Of a DNA stretch of 64,000 bases, positions 58,240 through 64,000 are shown one piece after another. The DNA lies in contig MWJO01000012.1 in NCBI GenBank assembly GCA_002027195.1, positions 56,080 to 120,079 on the forward strand, read 5' to 3'. Made by a program: the position numbers and the translations under genes. The first letter of the stretch is position 1, and every line of letters begins with the position of its first letter. Under the pieces are notes generated by a model. That model was not told the DNA's origin. It saw nothing but the letters and a program-made list of their open reading frames with translations, and searched no databases. The DNA comes from Streptomyces sp. GKU 895. Lineage in GTDB: Bacteria; Actinomycetota; Actinomycetes; Streptomycetales; Streptomycetaceae.

Positions 58240-59301
58240 GTGACCACTCTGACCAAGGAGGCCGGGGCGCCCGTCCCGTCCGACGCGGGCGCCTTCCTCT
58301 CGGTGCGCGACCTGCACGTCAGCTTCCGCACCGAGGACGGCATGGTCCGCGCCGTCGACGGACTCTCCTTCGACCTGGAGCGCGGCAAGACCCTCGGCAT
58401 CGTCGGCGAGTCCGGTTCAGGAAAGTCCGTGACCAACCTGACGATCCTCGGGCTGCACAACCCGAAGTTCACCACCGTCGAGGGCGAGATCCTCCTGGAA
58501 GGTCAGGAGCTGACCACCGCCCGGGAGTCCGAGCTGGAGAAGCTGCGCGGCAACAAGGTCGCCATGATCTTCCAGGACCCGCTCACCGCGCTGTCCCCGT
58601 ACTACACGGTGGGCCGGCAGATCGCCGAGCCGTTCATGAAGCACACCGGCGCCTCCAAGAAGGCCGCCTGGGACCGTGCGGTGGAGATGCTAGGCAAGGT
58701 CGGCATCCCCAACCCCAAGGAACGCGCGAAGGACTACCCGCACCAGTTCTCCGGCGGTATGCGCCAGCGCGCGATGATCGCGATGGCCCTGGTCTGCGAC
58801 CCGGACCTGCTGATCGCCGACGAGCCGACCACCGCGCTCGACGTGACGGTGCAGGCCCAGATCCTCGACCTCCTGAAGGACCTCCAGCAGGAGTTCGGCT
58901 CCGCGATCATCTTCATCACCCACGACCTCGGCGTCATCGCCGACATGGCCGACGACATCATGGTGATGTACGCGGGCGGCGCGATCGAGCGAGGCACGAC
59001 GAACGAGGTCCTGCGCGCTCCCCAACACCCCTACACCTGGGGTCTGTTGAACTCGATGCCGCGCCTCGACTCGGACCTCGCGGCCCCCCTGGCCCCCATC
59101 CCGGGCGCCCCGCCCTCGCTGCTCAACCCCCCGTCCGGCTGCCGGTTCCACCCGCGCTGCACCTTCCAGGACCGGGTCGGCGGTACCCGCTGCACCGACG
59201 AACGCCCCTTGCTGGCCCCGGACCGCGCCTCCGCCTGCCATCTCACGGCGGACCAGAAGCGGACCATCTTCATCGAGGAGATCAAGCCCAGCCTGGGCTG
59301 A
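58240..59301 (+). CDS. bldKD: oligopeptide ABC transporter ATPase (BldKD-like)
   Basis: A 353-residue OppD-type ATPase. Walker A is GESGSGKS (about 55-62), the signature is [16 protein letters not shown] (about 170), and Walker B is [13 protein letters not shown] (about 189). The C-terminal oligopeptide-transporter domain has the Cys-containing [14 protein letters not shown] motif, probably an Fe-S site as in related Opp/Dpp ATPases. The GTG start at 58240 is 10 bases after bldKC. It powers peptide import. Confidence 0.92.
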   Translation: MTTLTKEAGAPVPSDAGAFLSVRDLHVSFRTEDGMVRAVDGLSFDLERGKTLGIVGESGSGKSVTNLTILGLHNPKFTTVEGEILLEGQELTTARESELEKLRGNKVAMIFQDPLTALSPYYTVGRQIAEPFMKHTGASKKAAWDRAVEMLGKVGIPNPKERAKDYPHQFSGGMRQRAMIAMALVCDPDLLIADEPTTALDVTVQAQILDLLKDLQQEFGSAIIFITHDLGVIADMADDIMVMYAGGAIERGTTNEVLRAPQHPYTWGLLNSMPRLDSDLAAPLAPIPGAPPSLLNPPSGCRFHPRCTFQDRVGGTRCTDERPLLAPDRASACHLTADQKRTIFIEEIKPSLG

Positions 59302-59359
59302 TCGAAGAGACCAAGCCCAGCCCGGGCCCGTCGTAGTCCCAGTCCTAGGAGGACACGTC

Positions 59360-60487
59360 ATGAAAGAGGACCTCGTCCTCCCGGCCCCGCGCGAGGCGGC
59401 CGCCGACTCGTCCGGTGACCCGCTGCTGGTCGTCGAAGGGCTCACCAAGCACTTCCCGGTCAAGGGCGGCTTCCCGATCCGGCGCACGGTCGGCGCGGTG
59501 CAGGCCGTCGACGGCATCGACCTGACCGTCCATGTCGGCGAGAGCTTCGGCCTGGTCGGCGAGTCCGGCTGCGGCAAGTCGACGACCGGCCGCCTGATCA
59601 CCCGGCTGCTGGAGCCGACGGCGGGGAAGATCTCGTACCGCGGCAAGGACATCACCCATGCCAGCCGCAAGGAGCTGGCGCCGATCCGCTCCGAGATCCA
59701 GATGATCTTCCAGGACCCGTACTCGTCGCTGAACCCGCGGCAGACGGTCGGCAAGATCATCTCGGGTCCGATGGAGATCAACGGCATCGAGCCGACGGGC
59801 GGCCGGGAGGCGCGCGTCCGTGAGCTGCTGGAGATCGTCGGTCTCAACCCCGAGCACTACAACCGCTTCCCGCACGAGTTCTCCGGCGGTCAGCGGCAAC
59901 GTATCGGCGTAGCACGTGCGCTGGCCCTGGAACCGAAGCTGATCGTGGCGGACGAGCCGGTCTCGGCCCTCGACGTCTCCATCCAGGCGCAGGTCGTGAA
60001 CCTGCTCCGGAAGGTCCAGGACGAGCTGGGCATCGCGTTCCTGTTCATCGCCCACGACCTGGCTGTCGTACGGCACTTCTCGCAGCGCGTCGCGGTCATG
60101 TACCTCGGCAAGGTGATCGAGGTCGGCGACCGCGAGTCCATCTACACCCGCCCCCGTCACCCCTACACCCACGCCCTGCTGTCCGCGGTCCCCGAGGTGA
60201 ACCTCACGGAGGAGACGGAGACGGGCGGGCGGGAGCGGATCAGGCTGGCCGGTGACGTGCCGTCGCCGATCTCGCCGCCGTCCGGCTGCCGGTTCCGGAC
60301 GCGGTGCTGGAAGGCGCAGGACAAGTGCGCCACGGAGGAGCCGCCGTTGATCCGGATCTCCGGCAACCGCGAGGGCCATCTGACGGCCTGCCACTTCCCG
60401 GAGGACCCGACGATCGAGGCACGGGACGAGGACATCGTGCTGGACCCGGCGCTGGCGGCGCTGGAGGAGGAGTTGAACGACGACTAG
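59360..60487 (+). CDS. bldKE: oligopeptide ABC transporter ATPase (BldKE-like)
   Basis: A 375-residue OppF-type ATPase. Walker A is GESGCGKST (about 70-78), the signature is FSGGQRQRIGVARALA (about 176), and Walker B is LIVADEPVSALDV (about 195). The C-terminal motif PSGCRFRTRCWKAQDKC matches the Opp/Dpp family. It is preceded by GGAGGACA and is the last gene of the bldK set. Its stop codon is at the edge of the direct repeats that lead to the small peptide gene. Confidence 0.92.
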   Translation: MKEDLVLPAPREAAADSSGDPLLVVEGLTKHFPVKGGFPIRRTVGAVQAVDGIDLTVHVGESFGLVGESGCGKSTTGRLITRLLEPTAGKISYRGKDITHASRKELAPIRSEIQMIFQDPYSSLNPRQTVGKIISGPMEINGIEPTGGREARVRELLEIVGLNPEHYNRFPHEFSGGQRQRIGVARALALEPKLIVADEPVSALDVSIQAQVVNLLRKVQDELGIAFLFIAHDLAVVRHFSQRVAVMYLGKVIEVGDRESIYTRPRHPYTHALLSAVPEVNLTEETETGGRERIRLAGDVPSPISPPSGCRFRTRCWKAQDKCATEEPPLIRISGNREGHLTACHFPEDPTIEARDEDIVLDPALAALEEELNDD

Positions 60488-60519
60488 CCGGTGAAAGGCC
60501 GGTGAAAGACCGCGGAAAG
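60487..60519 (+). promoter_or_regulatory. three 11-bp-phased direct repeats, candidate SARP operator
   Basis: Units 60487-60497 and 60498-60508 are identical (GCCGGTGAAAG), and 60509-60519 (ACCGCGGAAAG) matches 8 of 11. SARP regulators bind heptamer direct repeats with 11-bp periodicity just upstream of the -10 region. The repeats lie about 90 bases ahead of the peptide gene and a SARP gene ends the locus. Confidence 0.55.
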
Positions 60520-60607
60520 ATCCCTGTCCGAGGCTGGATGGCAGAAGCGGGACGGCCGTCACCGGCGGCCGCCCGCGGCATCCGATCCATCGGAAAGGGA
60601 GAGCACC

Positions 60608-60748
60608 GTGGAGCACACCACGCACGCCGAGACCTTCGGTGACCAGGGCACGCTCGGCAACTCCGAGGCCCCGCAGCAGCCCGAGTTCATCGAGGTCCGG
60701 CTCCTGGACAAGATCGAGACGATCCAGAACAAGCAGATCGACAGCTGA
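60608..60748 (+). CDS. 46-residue candidate precursor peptide
   Basis: A short peptide starting with GTG 60608, preceded by GGGAG six bases upstream. The N-terminal half is polar (MEHTTHAETFGDQGTLGNSE). The C-terminal half is EFIEVRLLDKIETIQNKQID plus a final Ser. There is no Cys and no signal peptide. Its size, the hairpin directly after it, and the downstream ThiF-like enzyme with an RRE-like domain and a PqqD-like/M50 protease fit a RiPP (ribosomally made, modified peptide) precursor. Which part would be leader and which core is unclear. I do not recognise a known class. Confidence 0.6.
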   Translation: MEHTTHAETFGDQGTLGNSEAPQQPEFIEVRLLDKIETIQNKQIDS

Positions 60749-60756
60749 CAACGGCA

Positions 60757-60791
60757 GACCCCGGCGGCGGACCGGCTCCGCCGCCGGGGTC
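60757..60791 (+). terminator. strong hairpin between peptide gene and modifying genes
   Basis: GACCCCGGCGGCGGA (60757-60771), a 5-base loop and its exact complement (60777-60791), followed by CGTTTCCC. A 15-bp GC-rich stem eight bases after the peptide stop would attenuate read-through, giving more precursor transcript than enzyme transcript. Confidence 0.8.
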
Positions 60792-60810
60792 GTTTCCCGA
60801 GGAGACGCCC

Positions 60811-61884
60811 GTGCAGCTGCCACGGATCAAGGCGGAGCACGCCCCGCACCGCTTCGACGACGGAACACTCCGGCTCGGCGGCGGGGTCTACGGAGTCGCG
60901 GCGGAGATCGCCGATCCGCACGGCTGGGTCTGGGACGCGCTCACCCTGCTCGACGGCGCCACACCGCCGGACCGCATCGAGCGCACCCTCGCGGACAGCC
61001 ATCCCGCGCTGGGCCCAGAAGGCGCCCGCAGGCTGCTCGCCGAACTGCTCGACACCGGCTACGTCGAGGACGCCGCCGCCCCTCCTCCGGACGGCCTCAC
61101 CGACCGCGAACGCGAGCGTTACAGCCGGAGCCACACCTACTTCCGGTACGTCGACCTGCGCCCCGGCGTCGACGCCTGGTCCTCCCAACTGCGCCTCAAG
61201 CAGGCCCGCGTGACCGTGCTGGGCGTGGGCGGCGCGGGCAGCCACGCCGCGTGGGCGCTGGCCGCCGCCGGGGTGGGCGAGCTGCACCTCGTGGACCCCG
61301 ACGTGGTCGAGGAGTCCAACCTCAGCCGGCAGGTGCTCTACACCGAGGCCGACCTCGGCCGCCCCAAGGCGGAGACGGCGGCCCGCCGCCTCGCGGCCAT
61401 GAACTCGGCCGGCCGCTACACCCACGAGAGCCGCCGCGCCGACACCGAGGCCGCGCTCACCGACCTCGCACGGCACCGGGACGTCTTCGTGCTGTGCGCG
61501 GACGAGCCCCGCGGCGACCTCATCCGGAAGATGACGAACCGGGTCTGCGCGACCCTGGGCGTGCCGTGGGTGTCCGCCGGCTACAGCGGCCCCCTGGCGA
61601 CGGTCGGGGTGTACGCACCCGACGGCCCCTGCTTCGAGTGCGTCGGCGCCGGCGAGGAGGCCAAGCTGAAACCCGGGTGGACCCCGCACCTGGGGACCGC
61701 CGGAGCGCTGGCCCCCGCCGCCGGGATCTCCGGACAGCTCATCGCCCACGAGGTCATCGCCCTGCTCACCGGCATCGGCGCCACCCCGCCCGGCTATGTG
61801 CGCGGGGTGAACCTGATCGCACCCGACCAGCACGTCTTCGTACGGCACCCGGCCCGGCCCGACTGCCCGGTGTGCGGGCCGTGA
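60811..61884 (+). CDS. ThiF/E1-like adenylyltransferase with RRE-like N-terminus
   Basis: A 357-residue protein. Residues about 1-90 form a small winged-helix-like region (FDDGTLRLGGGVYGVAAEIA, DALTLLDGATPPDRIERTLA), comparable to the peptide-binding N-termini of MccB and of ThiF-like RiPP proteins. Residues about 125-350 are an E1/ThiF domain with the ATP loop VLGVGGAGSHAAWALAAAGV (about 136-155), NLSRQV (arginine finger), and two CXXC zinc motifs, CFEC and CPVC. It may adenylate the peptide C-terminus or present the peptide to another enzyme. GTG 60811 follows GAGGAGA. The stop overlaps the next GTG (GTGA). Confidence 0.82.
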   Translation: MQLPRIKAEHAPHRFDDGTLRLGGGVYGVAAEIADPHGWVWDALTLLDGATPPDRIERTLADSHPALGPEGARRLLAELLDTGYVEDAAAPPPDGLTDRERERYSRSHTYFRYVDLRPGVDAWSSQLRLKQARVTVLGVGGAGSHAAWALAAAGVGELHLVDPDVVEESNLSRQVLYTEADLGRPKAETAARRLAAMNSAGRYTHESRRADTEAALTDLARHRDVFVLCADEPRGDLIRKMTNRVCATLGVPWVSAGYSGPLATVGVYAPDGPCFECVGAGEEAKLKPGWTPHLGTAGALAPAAGISGQLIAHEVIALLTGIGATPPGYVRGVNLIAPDQHVFVRHPARPDCPVCGP

Positions 61885-63108
61885 CGGCCGCCGCGCCGCC
61901 GGAGCCGGACCCCACCGTCGTCCTGCACCCGCTGGAGATGCGGCAGGACCGGGACGAGTGGATCGTCGGCCGGCAGGGCAACGACCAGGTCATCGCCCTG
62001 CCCGAGATCGGCGTCGCCGCGCTCCGGCTGCTCGCCGAGGGACGCACCGTGGGCCAGACCCGCGGCACACTGCGCCAGGACACCGGCCGTGACCTCGACG
62101 TCGGGGCGTTCGCCGAGTCGCTGGCCGCCGCCGGTCTGGTCGCCGCGATCGGGACCCGGCGCTTCGAGACGGCGCCGGTCCCGGTCTCGCTGCCCCGGCT
62201 GCGGCAACACCACGTCCGCTGGGTCCTCTCTCCCGCTCTGCACGCCGCCGTCCTCGCCGTCCCCGTCGCCGGACTCGTGGCCGTCGTGCTGCGCGGACGC
62301 TCCCTGCCCACCTGGGACGACCTGGTGTGGGCGCGCCTCGGCACCGTCAACCTCCTCGTGCAGTCGCTCGCCGCCTGGTGTCTGATCGGCCTGCACGAAC
62401 TGGCGCACCTGGTGACCGCGCGGGCCGCCGGGGTCGCCGGGCGGGTGCGGCTGGGCACCCGGCTGCAATTCCTGGTGGCCCAGACCGAGGTGTCCGGGAT
62501 CTGGCTCAAGGGCCGGCGGGCGCGGCTCACCGTGTATCTGTCCGGGCTCGCCGTGGACGCCGCCGTCTGGGGCGGCTGTCTGCTCGCCCTCGCGGCCGGC
62601 GCCGACTCGCCCCTGCTGCCGGTCGTCGCGATGACCCTGGTCACCTCCTTCGCCAACCAGTGCCTGGTCTTCATGCGCACCGACCTGTACTTCGTCGCCC
62701 AGGACCTGACCGGGTGCCGCAACCTCTACGGCGACGCCGGCGCCTGGCTCCGCCATCTCGGGGCCCGGCTCCTGCGCCGGGCGAGCCGCGATCCGCTGGC
62801 CGGGCGGCGACCCGGTGAACGGCGGATGCTCAAGGCGTACGCGGCGGGCGCGGTGGCGGGCTCGATCGCCTGTGTCTTCGTCGGGCTGAGGCTGCTGCTG
62901 GACGTCACCTGGCCGCTCCTGGCCCGCTCCGGCCACCGACTGCTGACCGGCACCGACCCGCTGCTGAGGCTCGACGCCATGGTCACGGTGCTGCTTCTGA
63001 CGGGGGCTCCAGGTGCTGTGGGCGCGGTTGTGGTGGCGGCGGCACGGGCCGCGGGTGCGGGGAGTGCTGCGCAACGCATGGACGTGGGCGGGACGCCGTA
63101 CGGGCTGA
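61881..63108 (+). pseudogene. PqqD-like/M50 membrane metalloprotease, frameshifted near the end
   Basis: About 408 residues. Residues about 15-95 resemble a PqqD-type peptide chaperone (WIVGRQGNDQVIALPEIGVA). A multi-helix membrane part follows with the zinc motif H172-E-L-A-H176 in LIGLHELAHLVTARAAG and a third-ligand block DLYFVAQDLTGCRNLYGDA (about 276). M50 proteases of this type cut or export modified peptides. The last 35 residues are in another frame; removing one G from the run 63002-63006 restores a stop at 63106. The GTG start overlaps the ThiF stop. Confidence 0.72.
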
Positions 63109-63219
63109 GGCGGAGCGGAAGAGAAGGGAAGGGGGAAGGAAACAGAAGGGAAATGCTGTGCAATTCCTGTGTCTCGGGCGGGCGTTGCTTGGCCGAGAGC
63201 CCTGGATTACGTTCTGTGA

Positions 63220-64000
63220 ATGCTCACCCCCCGGCTTTGCTTTCGAGTGCTCGGCCCGCTGGAAGTCGAGATCGATGGGCAGCCCGCCGCGCTCACCGGA
63301 CGGCAGCGCGCGCTGTGCACCGCGCTCCTGCTCCACGCCGACCATGTGGTCTCCGTCGACCGCCTGATCGACCTTCTCTGGGACAGCCGTCCACCCGGAG
63401 CGGGTGCCGCGCGCGTGCGCGCCCTCGTCGCCGAGGTCCGCCGGGTCCTCGGCCCGCACGGCCCCAGCCTGCTGACCACGCGCCGGCCCGGCTACGTCAT
63501 GCACGCCCGCCCCGGCGAACTCGACCTGCTCACCTTCGAGCAACTCGTCGAGGACGGTTCACGCGCCGCGGCGAACGGCGACTGGGACACCGTGCGCCAC
63601 CACGCCGAGCAGGCCCTCGGCCTGTGGCGGGGCGAGCCGTTGTCCGACCTGCCGGAGACGGCCGGCAGCGAGGCGGAACGGCGACGGCTCGGCGAACTGC
63701 ACGTCGTGGCCCGGGAGAGCGCGGCCGAGGCGGACCTCGAGACCGGCCGGCACCGGCAGGCCGTCGCCGAGCTCCTCCGCCTCACCACCGCCCACCCCCT
63801 GCGCGAACGCCCGCACGCCCTGCTGATGCGTGCGCTCCAGGCGGACGGGCGGCCCGCCGAGGCGCTCCAGGTGTACGCGGAGCTGCGCCGCCGCATGGTC
63901 GACGAACTCGCCCTGGAACCCTCGGACGACCTGCGCACCCTGCACCGGCGGCTGCTCGCCGGCGGCACCGCGGCCACCGTGCCGCCCGCGCGCCGCCCGC
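63220..64000 (+). CDS. SARP/BTAD-family regulator, N-terminal part
   Basis: The visible 260 residues include an N-terminal winged-helix (FRVLGPLEVEIDGQPAALTG, RALCTALLLHADHVVSVDRL, about 8-90) and a bacterial transcriptional activator domain (about 100-245; FEQLVEDGSRAAANGDWDTV, PLRERPHALLMRALQADGRP, ALQVYAELRRRMVDELALEP). SARPs switch on biosynthetic gene clusters. The gene continues past the right edge, so it could be a small SARP or a large one with ATPase/TPR domains. ATG 63220 is chosen. It likely drives the peptide locus through the repeats at 60487-60519. Confidence 0.85.
   Translation, partial: MLTPRLCFRVLGPLEVEIDGQPAALTGRQRALCTALLLHADHVVSVDRLIDLLWDSRPPGAGAARVRALVAEVRRVLGPHGPSLLTTRRPGYVMHARPGELDLLTFEQLVEDGSRAAANGDWDTVRHHAEQALGLWRGEPLSDLPETAGSEAERRRLGELHVVARESAAEADLETGRHRQAVAELLRLTTAHPLRERPHALLMRALQADGRPAEALQVYAELRRRMVDELALEPSDDLRTLHRRLLAGGTAATVPPARRP

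Noticed and set aside
60608..61884. Direct assignment as a microcin C-like (MccA/MccB) system
   Set aside because: The peptide does not end in Asn, is much longer than MccA, and an M50 protease and SARP are not part of that system; only the ThiF relationship is supported.

Overview
The window is high-GC actinobacterial DNA, almost certainly from the core-to-accessory part of a Streptomyces chromosome. Signs are the very high third-position GC, a WhiB-family gene, GTG starts, ATGA-coupled gene pairs, a SpoIIE/HATPase regulator, DUF402/DUF1707/DUF4245/DUF6542 proteins and a complete bldK-type oligopeptide transporter. From memory of family and locus order, the left flank (two fumarases, WblI-like protein, glpX, xseAB, ispH, ppgK, ychF) and the right flank (sdh, typA, bldK) match the S. 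coelicolor chromosome on either side of the actinorhodin cluster. That synteny is recalled, not computed.

Layout. 1-15.7 kb: housekeeping genes (SpoIIE-type regulator fragment, DUF402, fumC, class I fumarase, DUF1707, whiB-like, glpX, DUF4245, nitroreductase, xseB/xseA, amino-acid permease, ispH, ppgK, DUF6542, ychF). 15.7-31.3 kb: an aromatic (type II) polyketide cluster. It holds two OmpR-type atypical response regulators, TetR and MFS exporter, two two-domain TcmI/JadI-like cyclases, two SnoaL-like proteins, a cytochrome P450 with its own ferredoxin, minimal PKS (KS, CLF, ACP), ketoreductase, didomain aromatase/cyclase, alpha/beta hydrolase, a small unknown protein and a phosphopantetheinyl transferase. 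The order cyclase-KS-CLF-ACP-KR-ARO resembles angucycline clusters, but FAD oxygenases and glycosyltransferases are absent. LysR and SDR genes follow. 33-45 kb: accessory and signalling genes (tandem serpins, GntR, SPOR, Nudix, ATPase, SpoIIE phosphatase, phosphotransferase). 45-48.9 kb: sdhC-sdhA-sdhB. 49-53.6 kb: a peptide-binding lipoprotein and typA. 54.2-60.5 kb: bldK. 60.5-64 kb: a compact candidate RiPP locus made of a 46-residue peptide, a strong hairpin, a ThiF/E1-like enzyme with an N-terminal RRE-like region, a PqqD-like/M50 membrane protease and a SARP/BTAD regulator, preceded by three 11-bp-phased direct repeats of the kind SARPs bind.

Two things deserve most attention: the putative peptide-modification locus directly behind bldK, a known importer of a developmental peptide signal, and the polyketide cluster that occupies the chromosomal slot of actinorhodin. 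A caution: at least nine genes, including sdhA, carry apparent one-base indels (some in short G/C runs), mostly between 24 and 63 kb. These look like unpolished sequence rather than true gene loss, so entries typed pseudogene here mostly mean frameshifted in this sequence.
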